This document shows, one piece after another, positions 1 to 8,583 of a stretch of DNA of 32,417 bases. This stretch comes from Bacteroidia bacterium (GTDB taxonomy: Bacteria > Bacteroidota > Bacteroidia > UKL13-3). Made by a program: the position numbers and the translations under genes. The notes below the pieces were generated by a model, which did not search any database, was not told where the DNA came from, and was given only the letters and a program-made list of their open reading frames with translations. Location of the stretch: positions 1 to 32,417 of the forward strand of contig JAIBAK010000040.1 of assembly GCA_019695215.1 (NCBI GenBank), written 5' to 3'. Position 1 is the first letter of the stretch. The number at the start of each line of letters is the position of its first letter.

Positions 1-2
1 GG

Positions 3-2474
3 GTTAAAGTAGGCGCTACCTGGGTACCAATGAATGCAGGTGACTTACTGGCAGGCTATGACGAGAGTTTTCATTTGCATAATAAAAAGGCATTACATGG
101 ATTGGTGTTTAGTATATGGGCCGTGCCCGAATCCGGCACACCGAGCAAGGTTGTTTTTAATGGGGCCATCGTAAATAAAATTAATAAAACCATCGTATAT
201 CCGTATTATGCCCGCACTATAGCCCCATCGAGCATGTGGAATGGCATGGATAATAGGCCCGGAAGCGCGGGCGGCATAGATGCTATTGCAGGAGCAAGTA
301 TAACGTTTGGGCTTGATACAGGGAAAATAAACAGAGCATTTCGTTTATTGTGTTTTGTTCCCACCATCAGTGCCTCGGCTGTTGATGTTTCTGAAAAGAA
401 TTTCAATTATTTGGTCAATACAGATCCCGATTTAAAAGTAAGAGCTAAAAGATACATTACGCAGGATGACCTTGCCTCTCCGCCTGCCGATAATTTACGG
501 AATGGCACACATACAGCTTTCACTCCCCATTCAGTTAAAATTTTCGAAAACGAAATGCTCAATACCGCCCCGGCCACCATACCCAGCGGTAAAACCTACA
601 ACTATGGGGCACCTGTGAGTGATTGGGTGGGCGATGTAACTGTGAACGGTACTTTGGCCATAAATAAAAACGTAAAAGCCGGCTACACCGATGATAATTA
701 CCATAACAACGAACCTCCGGAGGGCTCTACCTATTTTGTAGAAACCTTTATACACGACAACAACTGCACATCTGACCCCGTTACCATTACTGTAAATGGA
801 GAGTTGCAGCTTGGCGATGCCGGCACCGACCGCCACGGAGGGCTTACCATTAACTCTGGCTCCCGTTTAATATTGAATCCTGGTGCCAGTTTAAAAATTT
901 ATAAAAACTCCAAGCTCACCATTAAGCCCGGGGCCACCCTTGAGTTAAACGGAGGAACGATAACCCTGCAGGATGACGGATCAAATCTTGAAATGGGCGG
1001 TTACCTTGAGTTAGATAATTATGATCTCACTTTTACGGGAAGTGGTTTTATCACAATTATTTCGCAAAGCAGCGGGTACGCCTCCATTAGTAAAACAGGC
1101 GGTTGCTCAATACAAATAGAGGGAAGCAGCAAAACTGACCTGAAGTTACGCGTGATAGGAGGAGGAATTGATGCTTCAGGCTTTAATCAGGTGGAACTAA
1201 AAAATGGATTGGTAGAAATGGGAGAAGATGCGGAGATAAAAACTTCATCTTCCACTCATTTAGAAAGTGTGAAGTTTGCTCCATTGCCATGGGCTACTTC
1301 AGATAAATTTCAGGGAGTAACTTTTGATGGCCAAAATGGAAACAGTATTACTGTTAAGTTTTGCGAATTCGGTAACGCAAAAATTGCCTTAAATAAACTA
1401 TCGTCAGCCGATGTAACATTGTTAGAAATACGTGGGTGTAAATTTACCGATTGTGAAAAAGCTATTGTTACTGAAGGTTATCGGGTTTATCTGAACAATA
1501 ACCAGTTTACCAATTGCGATTATGCCTGGTATGCCACCGAAATGGAAGGGCTGAGTCAGTTTAAAGGTCGTATTTTGGGCTCATCACAAAAAGGTATTTA
1601 CTATAACGGAGGGACTAATGCACACCTGCTAATAGAGCAGTCGTTATTTTCTGAGAATGGTTCGGCTGTGGAGGTATTTGGTACGCTGCAAGCAACCATT
1701 TCCTGTAGCGAATTTGAAGATAACAACGCCTCTGTACTTGCAGGAAGCGGTGTAACGCTGAACCTTAGTGCAGCCACTAATGGTTCAAATGCAGCGGGTA
1801 CTACAAATGTGGCAGGTGGCAACAACCGATTTACTAATGTTGCCGATTATGATATTGGTCTTAGTGACGCTTTTGATTTATTAACCTTAGACGGTAACAA
1901 TACGCTTTATTATCCAAACTATTCTTCAAGTCCGGCATCATACAGCATTGGAGGTAATGTAACCAATAGCAGTTACCACGCCCTTCATCTCGCGTCTAAT
2001 TACTGGTATTTTTACGGGTACAGTCCCACTTACTCTATTCCATCAGGTATGTATAGTTTATATTTCGGCACAACACTAATTGGTACTACAGGGGCTGAAC
2101 GCAGTACCTCTATTTCTTATTCATGCGGTGCAGTTACTGAAACGGATGTGAATAATGAAGTTTTTTATGGCAAGCGGGAAGAACCCAACTCCGACCAAAA
2201 GATAATAGAAAATAAAGAATATCGTATTTATCCAAATCCTGCAAAGCAACTAGTTAATATTTCGAGTGATTTAATAACGAAAGAAAGCGTAGGGAATTTT
2301 GATATTAAAATTGTAGACGTAACCGGAAGAATAATTGAGTTGCATAAAATAAAGCAGGAAGGGATGAATATTATTTCCTGTGAAACATCGCAATTAACAC
2401 CGGGAGTTTACATGTTAGTTATATTTAAAGATGGGATGTTGGTACAAAAAAGGAAACTGATAATTAAAGGATAG
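3..2474 (+). CDS. Secreted beta-helix-like protein with type A T9SS sorting domain (5' partial)
   Basis: The reading frame is open to the left edge, so the true start lies upstream; the first ATG at 30 is internal and is preceded in frame by VKVGATWVP. The middle of the protein has short repeating strand-turn units rich in Asn, Gly and Thr (for example LTINSG, LTIKPG and LELNGG), as expected of a right-handed parallel beta-helix like those of surface adhesins or polysaccharide-acting proteins. No catalytic motif is recognisable. The C-terminal ~75 residues begin with YRIYPNPA and end VQKRKLIIKG, the pattern of the type A C-terminal domain that directs proteins through the type IX secretion system to the outside of the cell. 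The export role is well supported; the function of the helix is unknown. No terminator is evident in the ~200 bases after the stop. Confidence 0.85.
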   Translation, partial: VKVGATWVPMNAGDLLAGYDESFHLHNKKALHGLVFSIWAVPESGTPSKVVFNGAIVNKINKTIVYPYYARTIAPSSMWNGMDNRPGSAGGIDAIAGASITFGLDTGKINRAFRLLCFVPTISASAVDVSEKNFNYLVNTDPDLKVRAKRYITQDDLASPPADNLRNGTHTAFTPHSVKIFENEMLNTAPATIPSGKTYNYGAPVSDWVGDVTVNGTLAINKNVKAGYTDDNYHNNEPPEGSTYFVETFIHDNNCTSDPVTITVNGELQLGDAGTDRHGGLTINSGSRLILNPGASLKIYKNSKLTIKPGATLELNGGTITLQDDGSNLEMGGYLELDNYDLTFTGSGFITIISQSSGYASISKTGGCSIQIEGSSKTDLKLRVIGGGIDASGFNQVELKNGLVEMGEDAEIKTSSSTHLESVKFAPLPWATSDKFQGVTFDGQNGNSITVKFCEFGNAKIALNKLSSADVTLLEIRGCKFTDCEKAIVTEGYRVYLNNNQFTNCDYAWYATEMEGLSQFKGRILGSSQKGIYYNGGTNAHLLIEQSLFSENGSAVEVFGTLQATISCSEFEDNNASVLAGSGVTLNLSAATNGSNAAGTTNVAGGNNRFTNVADYDIGLSDAFDLLTLDGNNTLYYPNYSSSPASYSIGGNVTNSSYHALHLASNYWYFYGYSPTYSIPSGMYSLYFGTTLIGTTGAERSTSISYSCGAVTETDVNNEVFYGKREEPNSDQKIIENKEYRIYPNPAKQLVNISSDLITKESVGNFDIKIVDVTGRIIELHKIKQEGMNIISCETSQLTPGVYMLVIFKDGMLVQKRKLIIKG

Positions 2475-2676
2475 ATAATAATTGAAGTTACAGGTTATTG
2501 AAATATTACAGAACCAGCAGTCACAATATTGTTCTTTTATAGTGGGGTGTTTCTCAAAACATTTAGGAGTAATACACTGGGGGTATTTCGTGTCGGTTGA
2601 GTATTTTCGAGTTTAGATTAACAACTTAATATCGCTTTCAGTGTTCGGTAAATGGTTTCATAATTAATTGAAAAGC

Positions 2677-2706
2677 AAAAAGGCTGAAATTTCTTCCAGC
2701 CTTTTT
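2677..2706 (-). terminator. Terminator of tRNA-Lys
   Basis: Arms AAAAAGGCTG (2677-2686) and CAGCCTTTTT (2697-2706) form a 10-bp stem with a 10-nt loop. On the minus strand the stem starts one base after the tRNA discriminator base and ends in a T run, as expected for a factor-independent terminator. The symmetry would also let it stop transcripts arriving from the plus strand. Confidence 0.85.
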
Positions 2707-2707
2707 G

Positions 2708-2780
2708 TGATCCCGCTGGGACTCGAACCCAGGACCCCTACATTAAAAGTGTAATGCTCTACCAGCTGAGCTACGGAATC
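2708..2780 (-). tRNA. tRNA-Lys (anticodon TTT)
   Basis: The complement folds as a full cloverleaf: a 7-bp acceptor stem GATTCCG/CGGGATC with one T-G pair, a D arm GCTC...GAGC, an anticodon loop CTTTTAA with TTT at 2745-2747, and a T arm CTGGG-TTCGAGT-CCCAG. The total is 73 nt including discriminator A. The 3' CCA is not encoded. It reads AAA and AAG codons as lysine. It has its own promoter 44 nt upstream and a terminator immediately downstream, so it is a single-gene transcription unit. Confidence 0.97.
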
Positions 2781-2823
2781 ATTACTTACTTTACTTACAC
2801 TTGTTAATTTGTGAGAGCGGGTG

Positions 2824-2854
2824 CAAAGGTAACCATTCAGACTTTATATGCAAA
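2824..2854 (-). promoter_or_regulatory. Consensus Bacteroidota promoter for tRNA-Lys
   Basis: On the minus strand TTTG (2851-2854) is followed after exactly 19 nt by TACCTTTG (2824-2831), a perfect match to the Bacteroidota primary-sigma pattern TTTG-N19-TAnnTTTG. The predicted start site is near 2818, about 38 nt before the mature tRNA. Confidence 0.85.
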
Positions 2855-2876
2855 AGTGGGGTGAAAAAAATATAAA

Positions 2877-4037
2877 CTATTTTTTGAGCCGGTATCTTTT
2901 GAACTCAATATCACCGCTTAGTAACTTTCTATAGGTTGCATGCACCTTAATAGTGCGGCAACCAAGGGCTTGCAGTAACGATTGCATTTTAGGGTTAAAA
3001 TCACCCACCCATGCCAGTTCAAAGTTTTCCACATCAGGGTTTTTTAGCATTTCTTCATAAATATGCATAATCATACCTGTTTCAATTCCCTGATTTTGAA
3101 AGGGAGGTTTTACGCCAAACACAATTCCTTTGAGGCGGGTTGGTTTTTGAAAGTATCTGTAAAACAGAAATCGAAGTTTGTTGAGCCAGTGCAATTTTCC
3201 GTTCAGGTGTTTAAAAATTTCATTCGCCTCCAGAATATTTACAAAAAATCCGGCCGGTTCATTTTTTACGTAGGCAAAACAAACAAATTCAGGAATTACC
3301 ACATGACGCATTTGGTGCATAATACCTTTTACCGCAGCACTGCTTAGCGGGTTAAAATTTTCGTGCCGCTCCCAGGCTGCGTTATAAATGGAACAAAAAT
3401 CTTCGGCAAAAATATCAGACTGTTCTATATTAAGTGACTTGAACTGAACATCGGGATTGGCTTTTACTCTTTCTGCAATTCTTTTAAACCGTTCGTACTT
3501 AAATCCCGATTTAGTGACTTCGCTGGTGGTTTGTTCAAAAAACTTTTGAAATCCGTATGCCTCAAAAAAACCGAGGTAGTAGGGTGGGTTATAGTTTTCG
3601 AGGTACGATGGATTTTTAAATCCCTCAATCATGAGTCCCCAAAAACGGTCTCGTTCTCCAAAATTTACCGGCCCGTCCATTACCTGTATATCCTTTTTTC
3701 TCAGCCATTCACTGCAGGCGTCAAATAATTTAAAAGCGGCATCTTTATCATTAATGCATTCAAAAAAACCCATGCCACCGGCTTTTGTTTCGGTGCGTAT
3801 ATTGGCTTCATGGTCAATAAAAGCGGCTACACGCCCTATAGGTTTTTTATAATCGTTATAAAGCACCCATCGTATGGCTTCTCCGTGTTTAAAATAACCG
3901 TTTTGTTCGCGGTTAAACACCATTTTTATATCCCTGTCTAAATGCCTTACCCATTGCGCATCATCTTTATAAATGATTTCCGGTAAATCGAGAAAATCAC
4001 GTTCAGTAACTTTATTCCTAACCTGAATTAATTTCAT
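2877..4037 (-). CDS. GNAT-like acetyltransferase-related protein
   Basis: A 386-residue cytoplasmic protein with no signal peptide or membrane segment. The C-terminal half (about residues 200-365) has GNAT-fold features: a strand followed by KPPFQNQGIETGMIMHIYEE, resembling the acetyl-CoA pyrophosphate-binding loop and its helix, then a strand ELAWVGDFN and a late segment LLQALGCRTIK, as in the end of GNAT domains. The N-terminal half has charged and aromatic stretches (DGPVNFGERDRFWG) that match my memory of a long acetyltransferase-like family in Bacteroidota. The acceptor is unknown. I chose ATG at 4037 (MKLIQV); an in-frame TTG six bases upstream is less likely. It ends just upstream of the tRNA-Lys promoter and diverges from the redoxin gene over 63 bases. 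Confidence 0.65.
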   Translation of the reverse strand: MKLIQVRNKVTERDFLDLPEIIYKDDAQWVRHLDRDIKMVFNREQNGYFKHGEAIRWVLYNDYKKPIGRVAAFIDHEANIRTETKAGGMGFFECINDKDAAFKLFDACSEWLRKKDIQVMDGPVNFGERDRFWGLMIEGFKNPSYLENYNPPYYLGFFEAYGFQKFFEQTTSEVTKSGFKYERFKRIAERVKANPDVQFKSLNIEQSDIFAEDFCSIYNAAWERHENFNPLSSAAVKGIMHQMRHVVIPEFVCFAYVKNEPAGFFVNILEANEIFKHLNGKLHWLNKLRFLFYRYFQKPTRLKGIVFGVKPPFQNQGIETGMIMHIYEEMLKNPDVENFELAWVGDFNPKMQSLLQALGCRTIKVHATYRKLLSGDIEFKRYRLKK

Positions 4038-4100
4038 TTGCAAAAAGCAATGTTGTAATTTGCGCCTTCAAATTAAAGCATTACTGTTAAATACTCACTT

Positions 4101-4637
4101 ATGCAATTAGGAGATAAATTACCATCATTTGATTTACTTGGTGTAGACGGTAAAAGGCATAATCAGTTTGAATACGCTGACCGTTATGCACTTGTAGTGG
4201 TTTTTACCTGCAATCACTGTAAATATTCACAGGCCTACTGGCCCCGGTTGGTTAAACTGCTTGAAAAGTTTGAGGAAGACAATCTGGGTATTATTGCCGT
4301 TAATCCAAACGATGCAGCCCAGTTTCCCGAAGACTCATATGAGAACATGCTTAAACTGGCTAAGCAATTTGATTTAGTGAAACGTAATTTCCGATACCTG
4401 CACGATGAAAGCCAGCAACTGGCAAAAACATTTGGAGCTCAGCGAACCCCGGAAGCTTTTTTATTTAATTCAAAAAGGGAGCTGGTGTACAAAGGAGCCA
4501 TTGACGATTCATGGGAAAATGCGAATATGGTTACGCGAATCTGGCTCGAAGATGCCATTGAAAGTGCATTGGATGGAATTGAGGTTGACTACCCTGAAAT
4601 TCCGGCTGTGGGTTGTTCTGTTAAGTGGAAGAAATAG
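4101..4637 (+). CDS. Thioredoxin-fold redoxin (AhpC/TSA-like), cytoplasmic
   Basis: 178 residues. It begins with the redoxin signature LGDKLPSFDLLGVDG and has a CxxC pair at C37-C40 within FTCNHCKYS, then a typical segment IIAVNPNDAAQFPEDSYENM and the cis-proline-like TPEAFLFN. The family is the CNHC-type thioredoxin-like proteins related to peroxiredoxins and TlpA. It probably catalyses thiol-disulfide exchange or peroxide-linked reduction, but the electron donor and target are unknown. There is no signal peptide, so it acts in the cytoplasm. The upstream AT-rich leader contains TAATTTGCG, one base short of a TAnnTTTG box. A repeat tract lies 23 bases after the stop. Confidence 0.8.
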   Translation: MQLGDKLPSFDLLGVDGKRHNQFEYADRYALVVVFTCNHCKYSQAYWPRLVKLLEKFEEDNLGIIAVNPNDAAQFPEDSYENMLKLAKQFDLVKRNFRYLHDESQQLAKTFGAQRTPEAFLFNSKRELVYKGAIDDSWENANMVTRIWLEDAIESALDGIEVDYPEIPAVGCSVKWKK

Positions 4638-4660
4638 CAGACCATGGACGATAGCCAACA

Positions 4661-4723
4661 GTCGACTGTCGACTGTCGACTGTGGTCTATGGACTGTCGA
4701 CTGTGGTCTATGGACTGTCGACT
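4661..4723 (+). repeat. Nine-unit heptamer tandem repeat built on GTCGACT
   Basis: The tract is exactly nine 7-mers in register: GTCGACT three times, then GTGGTCT, ATGGACT, GTCGACT, GTGGTCT, ATGGACT and GTCGACT. The consensus is RTSGWCT. GTCGAC is itself a palindrome, so units can pair with one another. A degenerate piece containing ATGGAC lies just upstream at about 4644. It sits between the redoxin stop and the GTG start of the dehydrogenase, where it could form hairpins in the leader. Confidence 0.9.
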
Positions 4724-4742
4724 GCTGTAATACAACATACAA

Positions 4743-5558
4743 GTGAGTAGCTTAAGCAACAAAGTCATCATTATTACCGGAGCCTCTTCAGGCATCGGGG
4801 AGGCTTGTGCGTTGCACTTAGCCTCGCATCAATGCAAATTGGTGCTTGCTGCGCGAAGTATAGATAAACTGAAGGCCGTTGCTCAGGCATGTAAAGCAAA
4901 AGGAGCGGAAGTGATTACGGTGAGTTGTGATGTTGCAAAAGAAGAAGATTGCAAACAACTGGTGGAAGAAAGTATTCGTGCCTTCGGAACCATACATGTG
5001 TTGTTAAACAATGCAGGCATTTCTATGCGGGCCGTATTTGAACAAACCGATTTGCAGGTTATTCGTCAGGTAATGGATATTAATTTCTGGGGCACTGTAT
5101 ACTGTACCAAATATGCCCTGCCTTATATTCTCAAAGAGAAAGGTTCGGTAGTGGGCGTTTCTTCTATTGCAGGGTATAAAGGATTACCGGGCCGCACGGG
5201 CTATTCTGCTTCTAAGTTTGCCATGCAGGGATTTTTGGAAGCACTGCGCACCGAGAATATGAAAAAAGGCCTGCATGTATTAATTGCCTGTCCGGGTTAT
5301 ACCGCTTCCAATATTCGCAATACTGCTTTAAACAATGTAGGTAAATCGCAAAGCGAAACACCACTGGACGAAAGCAAACTGATGCAACCCGAAGAAGTAG
5401 CCGCTTATATTATACAGGCAGTAATAAAACGCAAACGCACGTTAATATTAACCACTCAGGGAAAATTAGCCGTATGGCTCAATAAATTTTTTCCGGCTTT
5501 TACTGATAGAATGGTTTATAAAACCATATCGAAAGAACCGGATTCACCTTTTAAATAA
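4743..5558 (+). CDS. Short-chain dehydrogenase/reductase (classical SDR)
   Basis: 271 residues, NAD(P)(H)-dependent oxidoreductase. The Rossmann nucleotide-binding motif TGASSGIG is at 12-19, NNAG at 89-92, the catalytic Ser at about 141, and the YxxxK pair at Y154 and K158 (YSASK). AARS after the second strand suggests an NADP(H) preference. The C-terminal end has a basic-hydrophobic stretch near LAVWLNKFFPAF, as in DHRS7-like SDRs that associate with membranes. The substrate cannot be read from sequence. The start is GTG at 4743; no other start would retain the nucleotide-binding motif. The argS start follows after 9 bases, so the two are probably cotranscribed, although no functional link is evident. 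Confidence 0.9.
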   Translation: MSSLSNKVIIITGASSGIGEACALHLASHQCKLVLAARSIDKLKAVAQACKAKGAEVITVSCDVAKEEDCKQLVEESIRAFGTIHVLLNNAGISMRAVFEQTDLQVIRQVMDINFWGTVYCTKYALPYILKEKGSVVGVSSIAGYKGLPGRTGYSASKFAMQGFLEALRTENMKKGLHVLIACPGYTASNIRNTALNNVGKSQSETPLDESKLMQPEEVAAYIIQAVIKRKRTLILTTQGKLAVWLNKFFPAFTDRMVYKTISKEPDSPFK

Positions 5559-5567
5559 CCATGCTGC

Positions 5568-7337
5568 ATGAGCATTGAATTGCAACTTATACAAGGAATA
5601 CAAAAAGCTTTTAAAGAAGTTTATACTACCGATACACCTGCGGTACCTGTTATTGAACAAACAAAAAAAGAGTTTGTGGGTGATTACACATTTGTGGTAT
5701 TTCCTTACCTTAAACTCAGTAAAAAAAATCCGGAGCAAACAGCCGGTGATATTGGAGAGTTCTTAAAGAAGGAACTGAATTTTGTTTCGGGTTATAATGT
5801 AATTAAGGGTTTTCTTAATATAGAAATAGGAGATACTTTTTGGATAAAATTCCTGAATGAAAATTATTCAAACACTCATTTTGGTAAAGCGGTTTTGAAA
5901 AAACAAAAGGTGATGGTGGAGTATTCATCGCCCAATACCAATAAGCCGCTTCACCTCGGGCATATCCGCAACAATTTACTCGGTTACTCAGTAGCCGAAA
6001 TTTTAGCTTACAGCGGATATGAAGTGATTAAGGCCAATCTGATTAACGACCGCGGCATTCATATTTGCAAAAGTATGCTGGCCTGGATGAAATTCGGGAA
6101 CGGAGAAACACCTCAGTCATCGGGCATGAAAGGCGATCATTTGGTAGGGAAATATTACGTGGAGTTTGATAAAGCTTATAAATCCGAAATTGAAAAATTG
6201 GTGAGTGGCGGAATGGATAAGGAGCGGGCCGAAAATGAAGCTTCCTTAATTAAAGAAGCCAAAGAACTTTTACTTAAATGGGAGGCAGGTGATGAAGAAA
6301 CACTTCGTATCTGGAAAATGATGAACGGCTGGGTGTACGAAGGCTTTGAATCTACCTATAAACGACTGGGAGTAAACTTCGATAAATTTTATTACGAATC
6401 GAATACGTATTTGCTGGGAAAAAAGGCCGTGCAGGAAGGATTGCAACAGGGAGCGTTTTACCAAAAGGAAGATGGTTCCATATGGATTGACCTCACGGCT
6501 GACGGACTTGACCATAAATTATTGCAGCGTTCAGACGGTACTTCGGTATATATCACTCAGGATATAGGCACCGCCCAAATGAAGTATGACGAATACAAAA
6601 TGGATCGCTCGGTGTATGTGGTGGGTAATGAGCAGGACTACCACTTTAAAGTGTTGCAGCTTATTTTAAAACACCTTGGAAAAAGTTATGCCGATGGGGT
6701 GTATCATTTGAGTTACGGCATGGTGGATTTACCAAGCGGTAAAATGAAATCGCGCGAGGGTACAGTGGTAGATGCCGATGATTTGCTGGATGAATTACAT
6801 GCCACATCCGAAAAAATTACAAAAGAATTAGGCAAAACAGAAGGATTTACACAGGAGCAACTAAGCGAATTGTACGAGCAGATAGGGCAGGGGGCACTTA
6901 AATATTTTCTGTTAAAAGTAGACCCTAAAAAAAGACTACTGTTCGACCCGAAAGAGAGCATCGATTTTCAGGGAAACACAGGGCCGTTTGTACAATATAC
7001 CTATGCCCGCATTTCATCTGTTATGCGCAGCGCTCCCGCCTTTGGAAAAGTAAACGAAACACAATCCTTATTGGCAGAAGAGAAGGAACTTATTTATGCC
7101 TTGTACCGCTTTGAAGAAGCCGTAGAGCTGGCCGCACGCGAAATGAGCCCGGCCATTATAGCCAACTATGCTTATGAATTGGTTAAGGCTTACAATAAAA
7201 TGTACCATGAACTTACCATAATAAAAGAAGCCGATGAGCAGAAACGAAATTTGCGTTTAATGCTTTCGGGCATGACCAGAAATGTGGTAAAAACTGCCCT
7301 TGGTTTGCTTGGTATTGCGGCTCCGGAGAAAATGTAG
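5568..7337 (+). CDS. argS: Arginyl-tRNA synthetase
   Basis: 589 residues, a normal length for ArgRS. It attaches arginine to tRNA-Arg using ATP. The class I signatures are both present: the HIGH-type motif HLGH at 129-132 within SPNTNKPLHLGH, and the KMSKS-type loop KMKSR at 392-396. The N-terminal ~90 residues form the ArgRS-specific Add-1 domain that contacts the tRNA D-loop. The C-terminal part (about 455-589) is the helical anticodon-binding DALR domain, with FVQYTYARISSVMR at its start. The ATG at 5568 lies 9 bases after the SDR stop. Confidence 0.97.
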   Translation: MSIELQLIQGIQKAFKEVYTTDTPAVPVIEQTKKEFVGDYTFVVFPYLKLSKKNPEQTAGDIGEFLKKELNFVSGYNVIKGFLNIEIGDTFWIKFLNENYSNTHFGKAVLKKQKVMVEYSSPNTNKPLHLGHIRNNLLGYSVAEILAYSGYEVIKANLINDRGIHICKSMLAWMKFGNGETPQSSGMKGDHLVGKYYVEFDKAYKSEIEKLVSGGMDKERAENEASLIKEAKELLLKWEAGDEETLRIWKMMNGWVYEGFESTYKRLGVNFDKFYYESNTYLLGKKAVQEGLQQGAFYQKEDGSIWIDLTADGLDHKLLQRSDGTSVYITQDIGTAQMKYDEYKMDRSVYVVGNEQDYHFKVLQLILKHLGKSYADGVYHLSYGMVDLPSGKMKSREGTVVDADDLLDELHATSEKITKELGKTEGFTQEQLSELYEQIGQGALKYFLLKVDPKKRLLFDPKESIDFQGNTGPFVQYTYARISSVMRSAPAFGKVNETQSLLAEEKELIYALYRFEEAVELAAREMSPAIIANYAYELVKAYNKMYHELTIIKEADEQKRNLRLMLSGMTRNVVKTALGLLGIAAPEKM

Positions 7338-7371
7338 AATCATTTTCATCTTGATACTCAATTTCATTTTT

Positions 7372-7388
7372 TAAACTCATCGAGTTTA
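7372..7388 (+). terminator. Weak inverted repeat after argS
   Basis: AAACTC (7373-7378) and GAGTTT (7382-7387) form a 6-bp, AT-rich stem with a 3-nt loop, extended by one A-T pair. Only a broken T tract follows, so it may be a weak terminator for argS or chance. Confidence 0.3.
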
Positions 7389-7425
7389 TTCTGTATGTTT
7401 CCTTCCTTTTTTGTTAATTCGTGGT

Positions 7426-8583
7426 ATGCCCAAGTTTCAAAGTTCTGTCAGTAGCAAGTTGCCCAAAACGGGAACCACCATTTTTACCATTATGAGTGCA
7501 TTGGCTAATGAGCATAAAGCCATTAACCTTGCACAGGGATTTCCGGATTTCCCTGTGTCTCCAAAATTGATTGATTTAATACATCTCTATATGAAAAAAG
7601 GGATGAATCAATATGCACCCATGCCGGGAATCATGAGTTTGCGTGAAAAAATTTCGGCTAAAACCGAAGAATTATATTCTGCCAAATATGATCCTGAAAA
7701 AGAAATCACCATTACTCCCGGTGGTACCTGTGCCCTGTATGCTGCCATTACGGCTATGGTGCGCGAAGGTGACGAGGTGATTGTGATTGAACCTGCTTAT
7801 GATTCGTACATTCCGGCTATTGAGTTGAGCGGAGGCAAACCCATTACTTATGAATTGCGTGCCCCTGATTATAAGATTGACTGGAACGCGTTGAAAAAGT
7901 TGGTCAACTTTCGCACACGTATGATTATCATCAATACACCTCATAACCCATCGGGGGCTGTATTTACTGCAGCCGATATGCAGAAGTTAGAAAAAATTGT
8001 AGATAAAACGGATATTGTGGTATTGAGTGACGAAGTGTATGAGCATATTATTTTTGACGGAGTAGAACATCAAAGTGTGGCACGTTTTCCAAAGCTGGCC
8101 GAGCGAAGTATTATTATTTCTTCTTTCGGAAAAACCTATCACAGCACCGGATGGAAAATGGGCTACTGCTTAGCTCCCGAAAAACTGATGAACGAATTCA
8201 GAAAAGTGTATCAGTTTATGGTTTTTAGTGCCAATACACCTATTCAATATGCATTGGCCGATTACATGGATGATAAAAATGCCTACCTCGAATTGGCGCA
8301 ATTCTATCAGGAAAAACGCGACTATTTCAGAAAGTTGCTTAAAGGTTCTAAATTAAAATTACTGCCTTGCGGAGGTTCGTATTTTCAATCGGTGATCTAC
8401 GATAAAATCACCAAGGAACACGACCGCGATTTTGCCATAAGGCTTACTAAAGAATATGGAGTGGCTTCCATTCCGGTATCGGTGTTTTACCGGCAGGGAA
8501 CTGATGATCATGTTTTGCGGTTTTGTTTTGCCAAATCAAACGAAACGCTTGAGAAAGCTGCCGAGAAACTATGCAGGATTTAA
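7426..8583 (+). CDS. PLP-dependent aminotransferase, methionine/glutamine (YbdL-like) type
   Basis: 385 residues, fold type I class I/II aminotransferase. The substrate-site segment INLAQGFPDFP is at about 33-43, NTPHNPSG at 170-177, the PLP-contacting D202 and Y205 in SDEVYEH, and the Schiff-base lysine K236 in SSFGKTYHSTGWKMGY. The INLAQGFPDF and FGKTYHSTGWK variants are those of the methionine aminotransferase YbdL and of kynurenine/glutamine transaminase K enzymes. I chose ATG at 7426 (MPKFQSS); an in-frame TTG 15 bases upstream adds only MLIRG. Its last 13 bases overlap the nitrilase gene. Known enzymology pairs such a transaminase with an omega-amidase, so it probably transaminates 4-methylthio-2-oxobutanoate with glutamine; that is inference. 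Confidence 0.88.
   Translation: MPKFQSSVSSKLPKTGTTIFTIMSALANEHKAINLAQGFPDFPVSPKLIDLIHLYMKKGMNQYAPMPGIMSLREKISAKTEELYSAKYDPEKEITITPGGTCALYAAITAMVREGDEVIVIEPAYDSYIPAIELSGGKPITYELRAPDYKIDWNALKKLVNFRTRMIIINTPHNPSGAVFTAADMQKLEKIVDKTDIVVLSDEVYEHIIFDGVEHQSVARFPKLAERSIIISSFGKTYHSTGWKMGYCLAPEKLMNEFRKVYQFMVFSANTPIQYALADYMDDKNAYLELAQFYQEKRDYFRKLLKGSKLKLLPCGGSYFQSVIYDKITKEHDRDFAIRLTKEYGVASIPVSVFYRQGTDDHVLRFCFAKSNETLEKAAEKLCRI

Noticed and set aside
4661..4723. CRISPR-like array
   Set aside because: The units are 7 bases and contiguous with no spacers, so this is a simple tandem repeat.
4405..4795. Open frames on both strands running through the heptamer tract
   Set aside because: They arise because a 7-bp repeat passes through all frames without stops; they overlap the redoxin and dehydrogenase genes and have repeat-driven composition.
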